This document shows positions 21,534-32,307 of a DNA stretch of 64,000 nucleotides, piece by piece; positions within the stretch are counted from its first letter, which is position 1; the number at the start of each line of letters is the position of its first letter. The notes under the pieces are model-generated. The model made no database searches, was not told the origin of the DNA, and worked only from the letters and a program-made list of their open reading frames with translations. The translations under genes were made by a program, and so were the position numbers. The stretch covers positions 46,750,690 to 46,814,689 of the forward strand of contig BTRK01000004.1 in assembly GCA_036245805.1 (NCBI GenBank), read 5' to 3'. The DNA comes from Pristionchus mayeri (Eukaryota > Nematoda > Chromadorea > Rhabditida > Neodiplogasteridae).

Positions 21534-22100
21534 TTGCAGATTTGAGTTACCCTAAAATGCGGTTTTAAGGAACATGGAAATAGTAAAAACCGCGAAATGA
21601 GTTGATTCCTGTGAGGAGCTTTTGTCTTACGCACAAGCTGGAGATGGAAAGAATGGCGTTATCATCTAGAGATGACCGCGCAAGAAATGACTCGCGTAGT
21701 GCTCTAGCAGGTCTGACTGGCGAGAGATAAGGGAGAATGAAGAGAGCCAGAGGGTGAAGTCATCCCACATCCATCTCCCTTCCCTTATCAGCCCGCTCAC
21801 ACTGCGCTAGCTGTCTCATTCGGGACCACTGAATAGCGAGAGAGTGTGCGAAATTGAGAGACGGGAATGGAAATAGCCGACAATTCGCACTTTGAGAGGC
21901 GCCTCGAGTCTGAGAAGCAAGCACGACTGTACGGAATTTTGAGTCAGATTTGAAGATGGCCGGAAGTATGCAGAGAGTGGGCGAAAGTGATGCCAAAACG
22001 GCGCGCGCTCTCCTCGTTTCACACGCTCTCTCGCTCTGTCTGACCTGTGAGAGAGCGTGTGAAACGTGGAGAGCGCGCGCCGATTTTGCATCACTAGTGG
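21534..22100. promoter_or_regulatory. Upstream region of the peptidase gene, with hairpin elements
   Basis: This interval precedes the peptidase start codon and must contain its promoter or trans-splice site. I see no TATA-type box that I would defend. It carries two GAGAGCG-family hairpins: about 21725-21870 (AGAATGAAGAGAGC type) and 22005-22085, where CGCGCGCTCTC and ACACGCTCTCTCGC pair with GAGAGAGCGTGTGAAACG and GAGAGCGCGCG. Confidence 0.4.
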
Positions 22101-22314
22101 TCGTGCCGCTCGATCGGAATGGACATCATCCCCTGAGAGGACGCGAGATATTCGGGATTCAGGTAATTAGTTGGCTAATAGTTATTAATTGCCTTCTTCG
22201 TGTGTTGGAACCTCCAAGAGCAGGGCATCTAAATTTGCTAAGATTCTGGTTCACCTTGCTTGCAAGATAAATAAGTAATTATCATAATTATCTAAAAATT
22301 AAACAAAAAATCAG

Positions 22315-22432
22315 ATTCTGCGCCATCTCCCGCATCCAGCCCATCACTAGCGACTCCAACACGATGCGCATCTGGCTGTATCTCGACAACAACGACAAGT
22401 TCAACTCTAACATCGCGTTCGGAGTCGTCTAA
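22315..22432 (+). CDS. Last exon of an unidentified plus-strand gene (partial)
   Basis: After a TCAG acceptor the frame reads AISRIQPITSDSNTMRIWLY then LDNNDKFNSNIAFGVV and a stop at 22430-22432. Codons are strongly C/G-ending, like the peptidase exons, which supports real coding. The preceding exon is not clear: the obvious candidate ending at the gtaatt donor near 22162 has an in-frame stop in the matching phase. Family not recognised. Confidence 0.5.
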
Positions 22433-22649
22433 GATTGAAGCCACTCAAGTAGGGTTGATGACGTTGTTGAGATATAGAAAGATAAATGGTTGCGTTCAGT
22501 TGTTATCAAATTCATCTAAAAATCCATGCAATAAATACACATACCTTTGAAAACATCATATGTTAGCTTCGCTCGAAGTTGCAAAGATATACTACTACTT
22601 ATTGCGGTGTGTTATGGTCCAGAATATTTTGACTCGCATAACAATGGAG
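22433..22649. other. Intergenic, no feature seen
   Basis: Contains an AATAAA near 22530 that could serve the gene ending at 22432. I see no other supported feature. Confidence 0.4.
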
Positions 22650-22800
22650 AAATGAGCGAGTCCGGGGAATCACCAAGCTAAATGACTGGGTCGAAGAGGG
22701 ATTGAAACGGAAAGCACGGTGGGCGCTCACAATTAGGCAAATTAATCTGGAGCAGTGGAGTCGCGCTACTACAGTCTCGATACTCTACAACAGAAGCCGC
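22650..22800 (+). mobile_element. Fragment of an RTE-type retrotransposon 3' end
   Basis: The sequence GATTGAAACGGAAAGCACGG with GTGGGCGCTCACAATTAGGC and TGGAGCAGTGGAGTCGCGCT is a diverged copy of the RTE C-terminus at 49440-49520 (LKRKARWALKIRR... EQWSRATTV). It is followed by a run of C at 22801. Confidence 0.75.
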
Positions 22801-22982
22801 CCCCCCCCCCCATTACCCAAAAGGAAAACTCAAATTACGCCAGACAAAGGTTGATTTTACTATTTCTTCATCACCTCGCAAATTGCTAATTTTACTATTG
22901 CCCCATTTCATCATCCTTCTCCACCATTCATTCTCGTCGTTTCATCCGTTGTTTAACGGTCGTCACCCTCGTTTATCCTGTG

Positions 22983-23290
22983 ATGTCGACGTCCAAGAGA
23001 GTGAGTTTCGCCACTTATTTTGGTTTTTGGCCTATTACCTCAATTACCTTATAATACTAACACGCTCGTTTAGTCTCTATCATTTTTTTGGGAAAATGAC
23101 CTTCCCTCTCCCCTTCCCTATCATTATTTGTCTCTCCCACGTTCTACTTAGACTTAGGCCTAAACATTAATTTCCATAAACTTTTCAGAAGATCGTTCTT
23201 GCCCAGATATTCGTCGTTCTGATGGTAGAGATCGCTCTGAGTGTCTCCTGGTACCTCCTCGAGGAGGGCATCGACTACGAGTTGTTATGG
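22983..23290 (+). CDS. Two exons of a membrane-protein gene (partial)
   Basis: Exon 22983-23000 (MSTSKR, donor gtgagt) joins exon 23189-23290 (acceptor tttcag, donor gtacgt) in frame, giving a hydrophobic segment IVLAQIFVVLMVEIALSVSW followed by YLLEEGIDYELLW. The frame upstream of the ATG is also open, so the first exon could be internal. One membrane span is clear; the pattern (basic loop, hydrophobic helix ending in W.LLE) somewhat recalls a class C GPCR helix, but this is weak. The downstream exons are not adjacent; candidates are at 51136-52739 (see findings). Confidence 0.5.
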
Positions 23291-23297
23291 GTACGTC

Positions 23298-23390
23298 CCC
23301 TCAGGGCAGTAGGTATGATGGCACTATGGTGTCATGCGGCATTTCATATATCAAATGCAGTATGACGGAATAGTGCTCATCATAGTGCCT
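23298..23390. mobile_element. Palindromic MITE with ATATATC core, copy 2
   Basis: AGTAGGTATGATGGCACTAT and GTCATGCGGCATTTCATATATC pair with CAAATGCAGTATGACGG and ATAGTGCTCATCATAGTGCC. It is diverged from copies 1, 3 and 4 but has the same layout. Confidence 0.65.
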
Positions 23391-23804
23391 CCCAGCACAA
23401 TTCGATAATGAGAAAATCGGGCATTCGTATCTTTATTTCATCTCATCGTTCGGCAGGTCTAGATAGTGTGCGAAATGAAGATACGACGACCCGTTTGCGG
23501 AACTCTGACCTTTCAAAATCCCAGCCTATCAGTAATCGGCTTTTGCACCCTTATGCGTCCTTACATCAACCATTCATGATCTGAATGTTGTTTACAATTC
23601 GAATTCGATGAAGTTAATTTCCAACTTGGCGGGACAATTTGCCACTCCCATTTTTAGAGATCTATGCAATCACTCCTTCTTAAAGTTATTTTTCGGCTTT
23701 GTCCTCCTCCTTTGTCATCATGTTTCATCGCAGCGTCTACTCACAGAATGCGCGTTCATAACATTGATCTGTACTGCGGGAATGTTCGATTTTCGTTAGA
23801 GTTT

Positions 23805-23937
23805 CAATTTTCGAATAATTTTGGTCATTTTCGCATATGTTTCAGGTGCACTAGAAAGCTGAAAAGCTCAAAAGCTACGTAGTGCATATGAACAATTCCC
23901 AAAATGAGCCTAAATGATTTTAAAATTGAAACCCTAC
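23805..23937. mobile_element. TA-flanked MITE, GGGTTTC copy
   Basis: Ends TAGAGTTTCAATTTTCGAAT and TTTTAAAATTGAAACCCTA; core CATTTTCGCATATGTTTCAG / GTGCACTAGAAAG. Same family as 14241-14389. Confidence 0.7.
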
Positions 23938-23967
23938 ACGTTTCCGTCCGTATAAATCGCTTATAAT

Positions 23968-24115
23968 TAGAGTTCTCTTATTGGAATCTTATTGGAATGA
24001 ATTGCATCACTTTCATATATGTTTCACGTGCAATATATATATGATCTATATAGTGCACGTGAAACATATATGAAAATTATGCAATTCATTCCAACAAGAT
24101 TCCACTAAGAGAACT
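23968..24115. mobile_element. TA-flanked MITE, GAGTTCTCTTATTGG copy
   Basis: GAGTTCTCTTATTGGAATC and GATTCCACTAAGAGAACT are the ends. Inside, ATATGTTTCACGTGCAATAT pairs with TATAGTGCACGTGAAACATA. Almost a full palindrome. Confidence 0.8.
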
Positions 24116-24242
24116 ATACTTATAACTACGTGGTTATAGCTACTACGTGGCTACTTATATAGCTACTTATATAGCTACTTATAGCTACGTATATATATAG
24201 CTACGTATATATATATAGCTACTTATAGCTACGTGGTTCGCA
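24116..24242. repeat. TAGCTACTTA/TAGCTACGT short tandem repeats
   Basis: Irregular repeats of TATAGCTACTTATAGCTACG with TATATATA runs directly following the MITE at 23968-24115. Confidence 0.8.
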
Positions 24243-24299
24243 GGGTTGTGTTTTAAGGATAACAATTGGACGCGACTGGTGAGAGCCTGCTTAAAACGT

Positions 24300-24402
24300 T
24301 GTAAAAGGCTCGTGAGGCCTCGGGCAATTCGAAAAAGTTGGGATGGGGCGAAGCCCCATCCCAACTTTTTCGAATCACCCTCGGCCTCCTGAAAGCGCTC
24401 GT
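24300..24402. repeat. Palindrome with GGGGCGAAGCCCC centre
   Basis: Arms AATTCGAAAAAGTTGGGATG and CATCCCAACTTTTTCGAAT, with outer GAGGCC and GGCCTC parts, around GGGGCGAAGCCCC. A hairpin element of about 100 bp. Confidence 0.8.
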
Positions 24403-24479
24403 CAAGGGTTTTCATATGGTCAAGGTCTTAGGCACATAGGATGAGTTTGAGCCGAATTAGAGCGATTTGAAGAAAAAGC

Positions 24480-24525
24480 GTGACAGACAGACGGACAGAC
24501 GGACAGACGGACATACGGACATACG

Positions 24526-24556
<31 letters not shown>
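24480..24556. repeat. (ACAG/ACGG)n microsatellite
   Basis: About 19 tetranucleotide units, GACAGACGGACAGACGGACA type, becoming pure GACA at the right end. Confidence 0.95.
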
Positions 24557-24724
24557 GTTACGATATTTATTTATACAGTAATCGCAGCGTCTAATTACCG
24601 AGTGCGCGTTCATAACAACGATCAGTGGTGCGGGAGTGTTCGGACTGCTGAGGACGAAGTGCCGCCTGGTACGAAAAAGGATGTGCCGGCTGATTTTCAT
24701 GAGAGGAATGGAGCCTGGCAGTGC

Positions 24725-24816
24725 AAAAATTTTACGATCTCTTCATTCTGCATACTCTCTCGCCGGTCAGACAGTGCGAGAGAGTATGCGGAAGGAAGAG
24801 ATCGTAAAATTATTTG
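24725..24816. mobile_element. Hairpin MITE, GAGAGCG family
   Basis: AAATTTTACGATCTCTTCATT and ACTCTCTCGCC pair with GAGAGAGTATGCGG and GAAGAGATCGTAAAATTAT around GGTCAGACAGTGC. Confidence 0.8.
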
Positions 24817-25146
24817 CACACCTTAGGCAACAGCATGAACTACGTTTTCGTTTCTTAAAAACAAGTATTTTTTTGCAGTATATTTTCATCTTCTACCAAC
24901 AGATACAAACAGATATATTCTCTGCTTCAACATAGTATTTTGTGGCATGCATTATTATTTTCGATAATACGCATTATTATTTTATTAGGTTAGTGCACAA
25001 GTTTCTTTTTGAGACATTTAAAAAAAACTATGACATTATTTGACGCAGTAGTGATATTCCACAATCATTGGTTTTTATCGAATCTTTCAAAAGTCGATCG
25101 TCGGAAAAAAATAATGCTATCCGAAAATTTGCAAAACTCCCAGTTA

Positions 25147-26414
25147 TCAGGCTGGAACAAAAGTTTTGCACGATTTTCAAATTTTCTTTTCTGGCATAAT
25201 CTGTAATTTATTTTCAAAATTACTTAATATTGTTTCATGTATTCGTTGAGGGCTTGGATACGCTTTCTATCGCACATCAGTATTACCTATATCATTTCAT
25301 ATTGTGCCGAAATTTTAAAGTCAAAGTTACTACATTTGAGAACTGAACTACATGAATTTGGGGTCTGCACTCTATGGGCATCGATGATAATGCAAATATC
25401 AAGGTGTATTTGGACAGTATGATGAACAGGCATCATAAAATAGTATGAAAATGGAGATTATCATAAATGGCGTTCCAGAAACTTAGCTCATGTTCGATCC
25501 CGCGCCAAAAGGGGATTGTTCTGAATTAGTTGCCTTCACCGCATAGCCGTAGCTGTAAGTCTATCGATCTCAAATGCATTTAAACTTTAAGTACCTTCCA
25601 TGATAAGCTCACAATTATTTTTGTATGGACATTCAATGCTTCAATTAAAAAAATGCAATATTGCATACTCAGATACTGATATTATAGTGTCCAAATTGAT
25701 GTTTCCATTAATGTCATGTTTCCAGCATAAAAGGAAGCTTAGATTTTATATGGTGAACTGAACAAGCAACTCCTACTCTATCACTCATTGGCTTGTCCGA
25801 GTCAGGGGATTGCTTCCTTTTGAGGAGATCGACTCAAAAAAATGTACACCGAATTTCAATATTTTGACTGTAATGACCATGATTCAAAATTTCAGAAAAT
25901 CTAAATTTTCTTGGAGTGCAAAAGGGTATGATCCAGCATTCCTTTATGTTATAAAGCCCCCCGGTAGTTTATGTAAAAGCACTTAAGATCAAGCCAGTAT
26001 GATTGATAGTCGAGGCAAGAAAAGCGATCCAGTGAGCAACGTTACCTCGCGAATGTTGTAATTTAATGGCCTGTAATCCTTGCTAAATTGAAGTAACCAC
26101 TAGATCCTACATAGCTTTAGAGAGAACTACCAACGGGCTTTTCAATCAAATATGTGAGATTATGCAATGCGTTTTTCTGTCAGAATAGGAGCGTGATCAA
26201 CAAATGTCTATGCAACTCAAAAATTTCACATTTAACGAAACCTGATTTTTTTCGCAAATCCTCAGAGCAGGATTCGATACGAAGTAGCGGATATATTGTA
26301 CAAATAGTCCCTAAATATATGATATATGATTAGATCGGCCCGATTAAAGTGAAGCCTTTTAAGCGATTTCAAACTTCATGGTCGAAATCGTGCAAAAATT
26401 TTGTTCCAACCTAA
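25147..26414. mobile_element. Mariner-sized element with TA target sites, coding lost
   Basis: Ends TCAGGCTGGAACAAAAGTTTT (left, after TA at 25145-25146) and AAAATTTTGTTCCAACCTAA (right, before TA at 26415-26416) are imperfect terminal inverted repeats of about 30 bp. The length is 1268 bp, right for a mariner. I could not find transposase motifs in it. A further related end, TTAGGTTAGTGCACAAGTTT, begins at 24985 after TA and suggests another truncated copy into which this one inserted. Confidence 0.6.
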
Positions 26415-26639
26415 TACATATAAATTAGATTATTGGCTTTTGTCGGCTCTTGCTCGATTCTTACGCAAACATGCTTATATACATGGATCAAAAAATTGAA
26501 GGCCATTCCACGATCGTCCCTCAAGCCATAAAATTGGAAGAAAACAAGCAATATGACAAATTGTGCATCTGGTACTTCTTGCGAGGAGTATGCAATACGA
26601 TCTGTGGTAAGAGCAAGAGTTATGTTAAGAGACCGGATC

Positions 26640-27364
26640 GGTAAGAGTCGACCACCCCCCGGACATGCGGCACCCCGGAATGAGAACTGGGCCTCCACGC
26701 CTTAACCATGGATACCCCTTGGCCCCTTGATGCACAACATATAAGCGATTTGTCAATTCCGCTTTTCAGGGAGAAATTATAAGGTCCCAAATTTGAAAAA
26801 TCGAAAATTTTTCGAACGCGATGTGATAGCCTCAAAATCTCTTTTGCGTTGTGTTAGACATGTCTAATAACCAAAAAGGAACTACCCAGATCGAGTTGGC
26901 TTCGGTTGGAAACATGATTTCGTGTCCAAGTTTTTCACTTTTACCTGAATAAATTTTCAATACGGGAGGGGGACATATCTCACCATGCCTAAAATGTAGC
27001 CGGCTCAATTCTGCATCGAAAAGTTTCAAAAGGAGAAGAAACCGATGTTTCCGTTTTTCTCATATTGAGGTCCGAATACATCGGAATTCAATGAAATGTC
27101 GATAATCGCGGATTATTTTGTCTGAAACCACTTTAAACGTGCTCATTTAGTAGAATCGGTACCTCCTCAAAAATAAATTTGTAAATACGTTCTGAAAATA
27201 GCACTTTGATTAATTCTGGAAAAGTCGATTTTGGCATCATCGATTTTGTTGAAATTTGAGCATATGCAACTCAGTAATTTCAAAAATGAGATGATGATAA
27301 CTGTGCACAACATAAAGTAGGTTTCAATGTAAGTAATGCATTTGCAATATATGAATTTTTTCTT
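26640..27364. other. No supported feature
   Basis: Unique-looking AT-rich sequence between two mariner relics. A stretch at 26650-26720 has weak tRNA-like character on the minus strand but no proper B box. No coding frame is convincing. Confidence 0.4.
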
Positions 27365-27365
27365 A

Positions 27366-28244
27366 TTGGGGTGTCCGGAAAGTTCGTATAATGTTTTGTT
27401 TTTATTTTTTATTCAATGCCTTACAATTCTCAGTGACCAATGTATGCCCCCTTCTTTCTCACTACCTCCCTCCAGCGATTGGGCAGGGTCTCGATTCCTC
27501 TCTTCCAGAATGCGGGTTTCTTCGAGACCGCCCAGTTCACGAAAGCCCTCACAACTTCATCTCGATTCTTGAACTTCTTTCCTTTGCAGAAGCCAGAGAG
27601 AGAGCGGAAGCAGTGGTAGTCGCATGGGGAGATCCGGGGAATACGGTGGATGGGGAATCCTCTCGATCTTCAGGTCGTCCATTTTCTTCTGGGTCATCTT
27701 CGCTCGATGTGGGCGAGCATTGTCCATCAGAAAAAGAATTTTGCCCTGGTTCAGGAGTCTGGGAGGGACTCTGATCGCGACTTCTTCCAGTTGTTCAGAG
27801 AAGAGGTCGACATTGATGTCGGTTCCAGTAGGAAGGATCTCTTATTAGATCGGAACAAGTAATGATAGAAAGAATCAGTGAATTTCCTCATTTTCTTCAA
27901 GGGAACGGGTTTGTGCTTCGCATCGGTGTCGAAACACTGTTGTCTCTTCGCTGGGTTATTATACATGATTCACTCCTCGCACATGTCTATTATGGAATCT
28001 GTCCATCGAAGATCCGATCTACGATGGAGCGATTTCCGACAGTAATTCAACACAACTGTATCAAAATATCGGCTATACTTCACCACTTCAACAAGTGTAG
28101 AAACTACGAGACTGATCCAACCCACATCCCACTTAACGTCAGAGTGACGCAATACATTGTTGACAAACAGATCGCGCAATCACTGCATTTGATCGCGAAC
28201 TGACTTTTTTCCGAAGCATTATACGAACTTTCCGGACACCCCAA
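27366..28244 (-). mobile_element. Mariner-family transposon relic with TIRs and TA target site
   Basis: Terminal inverted repeats TTGGGGTGTCCGGAAAGTTC continuing GTATAATG are present at both ends, perfect over 28 bp, and each end is bordered by TA (27364-27365 and 28245-28246). Length 879 bp, shorter than a full mariner, so the transposase has internal deletions as well as frameshifts. Confidence 0.93.
27430..28203 (-). pseudogene. Mariner transposase pseudogene
   Basis: Minus-strand pieces read YNNPAKRQQCFDTDAKHKPV, then in another frame GTDINVDLFSEQLEEVAIRV, ILFLMDNARPH (second catalytic Asp) and IERIPHPPYSPDL. After a frame slip near 27625 the sequence continues CDYHCFRSLSGFCKGKKF (third catalytic Asp) and FWKRGIETLPNRWREVV. 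The motif order is that of mariner D,D34D transposases. At least two frame changes (near 27845 and 27625) and a shortened N-terminal half show it is dead. It ends at the stop at 27430-27432. Confidence 0.9.
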
Positions 28245-28246
28245 TA

Positions 28247-28679
28247 TCTTTAGGACCGAAATTTTGTCGGTCCAAAATGCGAAATCGAGGGTCTCGAAGA
28301 AAAATATGAACTTGAAATTTGAAGAAATTGATGAGTTTCAATTATAAATATGAAAATCTACTCAAAAAGTTAGAACAAGTTAGGAAAATAGTGCCTTCTC
28401 ATCCTCAATTTTCCACTTTATTGTGCTTAGAAAACTCAAAATTTAATATATTTAACTCAAGTTACTGACTGCCAAGTGATAGTAGATTAGTACTTAAATA
28501 AAATAAATGTTGTTAGGCTCCGCCTGCTTAAGGCATTTCCCTAGAAATCCTTTCCAAATTTCGATAAAATGAGATATTTGACCAGATAAAAGGCCTGACA
28601 TTTCCGTTAGGATAGACAAATATAACAGTAGCACATAATTTTGAAATCAACTTTATCAATTCTTTCGAAAATTAGTTTT
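28247..28679. other. No supported feature
   Basis: AT-rich sequence between the mariner relic and the tRNA-like inverted copy; nothing recognised. Confidence 0.4.
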
Positions 28680-28683
28680 TTTA

Positions 28684-28905
28684 AATGAGATATTTGGATT
28701 CTACGTGTAAAACTACATCTAGTATCAAATTTTCGCTGGAATCGGTTCCGACACTCAAATTTCCCAGCACTTTTCCGAAGGCGCACTCGGTCAGTTCGCC
28801 AGTAGGGCCGTCAGCGGTGGAAGAATGTGAAGTGAATAGTCATGTCGCCCGACTCGCGGGTTCGACTCCCGCCAATGTCATGAATCTTTTGCAAAGTTTT
28901 TAGCA
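28684..28905 (+). mobile_element. tRNA-like dispersed element, plus copy
   Basis: The 28684-28905 sequence returns almost unchanged in reverse orientation at 32308-32522. At 28806-28880 it contains an A-box-like TCAGCGGTGGAAG and a perfect T-arm, GCGGG-TTCGACT-CCCGC, with a B-box match. The anticodon arm is not convincing. This looks like a tRNA-derived SINE or the terminal repeat of a 3.8-kb element. The 72-codon open frame through it is probably not coding. Confidence 0.65.
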
Positions 28906-28984
28906 ATCTTGAAATTGTGCACTATTCACTTATTGTATATTTTTTATCATATTCAAGCTATTCTGCCTATCGTGTGTATCCATC

Positions 28985-29770
28985 TATGCGTCCCCCTATC
29001 AATCTCTCCTCGCCGGGAGAGAGTGTTCCAGGTCACATATGTCACGTGTGACCTAGCCAGCCGCAGTCTCTCCTCTCTCAGGGGGAATGACCCACTCGAG
29101 AAAGGCACCCGAGAGATACATCCCATTCACCCATTCTCTATCCGCTTTATTGTTCACTCTCATCTCTCTCTCATCTATGCGCGACGAATTTTCGAAGTAG
29201 AGCAGTATTTAAGACTGCGAGGTGTTTCCTTGTGTGATCTCAATATATAGCGTTCCGTCATTTAGCGTTCAAAATCGTCGCATTTATTGGATCCAATGTT
29301 TCAAGTATTCGTTACTTCCTACTCTTTTGAACTTCGAATAGCAATCTCGAATTGGCCATATTCCTGCTAACAACCCTGTCTAACCGCGCTTTTCTTGTTC
29401 TTTTCTCTCTCCTCTGTCATCGATGCACGTCGAACAATGTTACTTTCGGAGTTGAACAGTATTTGAGACAGCGAGCTTTGCGTGATCTCTATGTATAGCG
29501 TTCCATCATTTTGAATTCAAAATCGTCGCATTTATTTGATCCAATGTTTCAAGCATTCGATATTTCCTACTCTTTTGAACTTCAAATAGCAATCTCAAAT
29601 TGGCCATATTCCTGCTAACAACCCTGTCTAACCGCGCTTTTCTTGTTCTTTTCTCTCTCCTCTCTCATCGATGCACGTCGAACAATGCAACTTTCGGAGT
29701 TGAACAGTATTTGAGACAGCGAGGTGTTTGCTTTGTGTGATCTCTATATATAGCGTTCCATCATTTTGGG
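28985..29770 (+). repeat. About 240-bp tandem repeat, possible LTR-like region
   Basis: About 29246-29500 and 29495-29760 are tandem copies (ATCGTCGCATTTATT; ATCCAATGTTTCAAG; CAACCCTGTCTAACCGCGCT; GAACAGTATTTGAGACAGCG). A third, partial copy continues after the MITE at 29768. Each repeat contains a GTATTTGAGAC or GTATTTAAGAC stretch followed by TCTATATATAGCG-like sequence. The region lies directly before the gag-like frame, so a decayed LTR or repeated promoter region is likely, but no LTR pair is proven. Confidence 0.6.
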
Positions 29771-29857
29771 CACTAGGTCGGGTGAGAACTATGACGCCAT
29801 TTGCCTTTGATATATGAAAAGCGACATGACGTCGTAGTTCTCATCCGACGTAGTGCC
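29768..29857. mobile_element. Palindromic MITE copy 3, with target-site duplication
   Basis: GGCACTAGGTCGGGTGAGAA and TTCTCATCCGACGTAGTGCC are the ends; the centre is TTTGATATATGAAAAGC. It interrupts the third tandem copy described at 28985-29770. The flanks TCATTTT (29761-29767) and TCATTTT (29858-29864) are a 7-bp target duplication. Confidence 0.9.
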
Positions 29858-29980
29858 TCATTTTCCGTTCAACATTTTTGCATTTATTTGATCCAATGTT
29901 TCAAATATTCGTAAACTATCGTCGCCTTGTTTAGTTATTTGGATATTTGGTATCTATAGAATATTCTTACAGAATTCACG

Positions 29981-30660
29981 ATGGGAAATTGTATGAGCTC
30001 CAATCGACAGAATTCTAATTATGCTGCAATTTCGCTGGATCTGACAGCTGAGGAGAAGAGGATCGAACTGCAAGCCATGCAATATCTACGACTCTTGCCA
30101 AAATTCGATCGCAATGAGCAAGACTTTGGTTCTTTTGCTGCAGAATTCAACGATGCAGTCGAATCTACAGACTCGAATATCTCAGCGAAGAGGAAAAGAT
30201 CGTTTTTGGATCTCTATTTGAGAATTTGGAACGTACTCTCTACAACAGCATTCCCGAAGAGTTGAAGACAAACGAGGATTGGGATGGGTATCTGGATGCA
30301 CTCCACCATACATTCCACACTCCCACGGATATATATCGATCGATTGATGCATTTATCAAGCTGAAACAGGGAGAAGATGAGGACGTTCTCAGCTTCTTTG
30401 CGAGAATCGATAAAATGTCTCGCTTCGCTTATCCATTCAATTCGTCCCTACGATGCACTACTAGTTTGGATGTATTCCTTCGCGGACTGAAAGGATCTAT
30501 CAAACGGATTGTCCTCAATAGCATGACTGAAGCATCACCATCAATCATCAAAGCATTAGCATGCGCGCAATCTGCTGAGGCTGTTGAAGAGGAAGAGAAG
30601 ATAGATGATTTGGAGTCCAACGATGATGAATCATTCGCACAAATAAATGCACTTGGTAAG
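29981..30660 (+). pseudogene. Retrotransposon gag-like gene, frameshifted
   Basis: The frame starts MGNCMSSNRQNSNYAAISLD, an N-myristoylation-type start (Gly2, Cys4, Ser). After about residue 60 the protein continues in another frame (YLSEEEKIVFGSLFENLERT, then EELKTNEDWDGYLDALHHTF and AFIKLKQGEDEDVLSFFARI). The switch lies near 30150-30180. The middle part has the pattern of LTR-retrotransposon Gag capsid regions (short repeated 'F.KLKQGE.E.V..F'-like stretch); this is a resemblance, not a proof. The end at 30655 is followed by a possible donor gtaagc. No protease or RT follows. Confidence 0.5.
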
Positions 30661-30891
30661 CGATTGTATGCACATTCTTTTACATTTCTCAGTCTAGAGA
30701 AGCATTTTTGAAAACTGACATTATATAAACATATTATTCCAGATGCTTCGGAGAATCTCTGCTACTCAAGATCATACAGAAGCAATCCATTGAGACCCGA
30801 GGGAACCTCATTCAGTTGTTTCTACCGATTGTAGCGTAGGATATACAAGGTTTGTAGCATAATTATGTGTACTAATTAGTTATCATCTAGC

Positions 30892-31315
30892 ATGGAAGAT
30901 TTGATGAAAAAGCGAACGCCTCAATTTGGAACTGTGAATGAACTTGAATTAATTCTCGCTCGTGGAGCTGGAAAATTTGTTGATGCTACTCCTCAATATG
31001 TGAAGAAGCATTTCTCGGACCATAATGTTTGCAACAATCACGTGAATGAGCTTCTGACAAAATGGAGATCACTTGAATGGATTAGACATATTCGAAGGAA
31101 AGACAAAGAAGGGGGGGGGGAAGCAAATAGTCTGTGGAATCAATAAACACGATCGAGTTATCAAGAGAAGTGACCCGAATCTCAGCAAAGAACAGGCTCA
31201 GAAGTATCTCCATCATAATCATCGACTTTACCACGTCGGAATTCGTGAGTCGGCAAAACTAGTCGGATTAGGGAATGCTAAATTAGTCCGCACTAAAAAA
31301 TCATTCCAAATATGA
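30892..31315 (+). pseudogene. Unknown ORF broken at a G run
   Basis: MEDLMKKRTPQFGTVNELEL begins an open frame to about 31110, where a run of ten G at about 31109-31120 shifts it. The other frame continues KQIVCGINKHDRVIKRSDPN and ends SAKLVGLGNAK...FQI. The sequence is lysine and histidine rich with no family I know. It may be part of the same element as the gag-like frame. Confidence 0.4.
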
Positions 31316-31429
31316 CGAAATATTTTTTCTACCTTTTTCCTCCTTTTTTGTCCATGGAACAGCGCTGTCCACGATATAAAGACGGCGCACATTAGGGGCT
31401 ATCGAAATTACTATTTTTCACCCTCATCA

Positions 31430-32140
31430 TTGGTGAAATGTAATTCGTTCACAAACAGTATTCCAGCAATCTGTCAAGCATGCGCTACAGCGATCGACAA
31501 GCTGGCGAGTGTGGAAATCGAGGAAACGCAGTCGACCTCTGACGAAGCCATGGATACAGGATTCGATAATAATGACGAAGAAATGGTGGAAGCTAAAAAA
31601 ATAGAGCTACAGGCTGCGTTCGAGAATTTTGTTCAAAAATCAGAAGTGAAAGGAGTAACGCCAGACAAAAATTTCGGAGGACTTGCACCAGATACAAGAT
31701 GCGACGAGTTTATGGGATGAAGAAACTTGTGAAGATTATGGTTTCCGTGATGGCTCCTAATCATGAAGACGAATTGATGCGATTGTATCTTGAGTCACTT
31801 GTTCCGCATGCGTGGATGAAAAAAACGGAGCTGAAATTAGCCAAGGCATGTTTATTTCCACTAGGGTGTAATCATTTTTGTTTATCAGATATTCGAAGTG
31901 GTGGCTGAACAGTACGAAAAGACTGAGGATCGGAGGAGCAAGGAGATTATTCTATCCTCAATTGTCAAACTGATCGAACTCAAGGACCTACAGAAATATA
32001 TTCCTGGGATTTCAAGCAGGAAATATAGAAATGCCAAAATCCGTGCCCTTTCCGCAGTACCAATCGTTGAGCCCAAGATTCGGAGGTGTAGATACGAGCC
32101 GATTCGACTTCATTACTTCGTTTCCTTCATCACCAGGTAA
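31430..32140 (+). CDS. Unknown acidic protein, exons within the mobile region
   Basis: An open frame (IPAICQACATAIDKLASVEI; ETQSTSDEAMDTGFDNNDEE; KKIELQAAFENFVQKSEVKG) ends at 31718, and an overlapping frame from 31699 gives MKKLVKIMVSVMAPNHEDEL to ELKLAK. A possible GC-AG intron (31844 gcatgt to atcag at 31888) joins this in frame to IFEVVAEQYEKTEDRRSKEI and LQKYIPGISSRKYRNAKIRA. No family recognised. A frame change between the first two pieces makes an intact gene doubtful. Confidence 0.35.
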
Positions 32141-32307
32141 GGACATATATGAAGGGGGGGGGGGGAGAATATCTCAACCGAAAATAATTTGGTTCATGTG
32201 CAGTTACAATTTCTTCGTTTCATATTCCCGCAATTTTTGCATTATTAACACAGGTAGATTTTGATCATCCAGCGAATTAAAAATGCCATTTAAACGATAA
32301 ATTAAGT

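Noticed and set aside
23608..23882. Frames of 60-70 codons resembling a membrane protein
   Set aside because: They overlap a MITE and have no splice or codon support.
26640..26760. Possible tRNA on the minus strand
   Set aside because: No proper B box and no cloverleaf could be formed.
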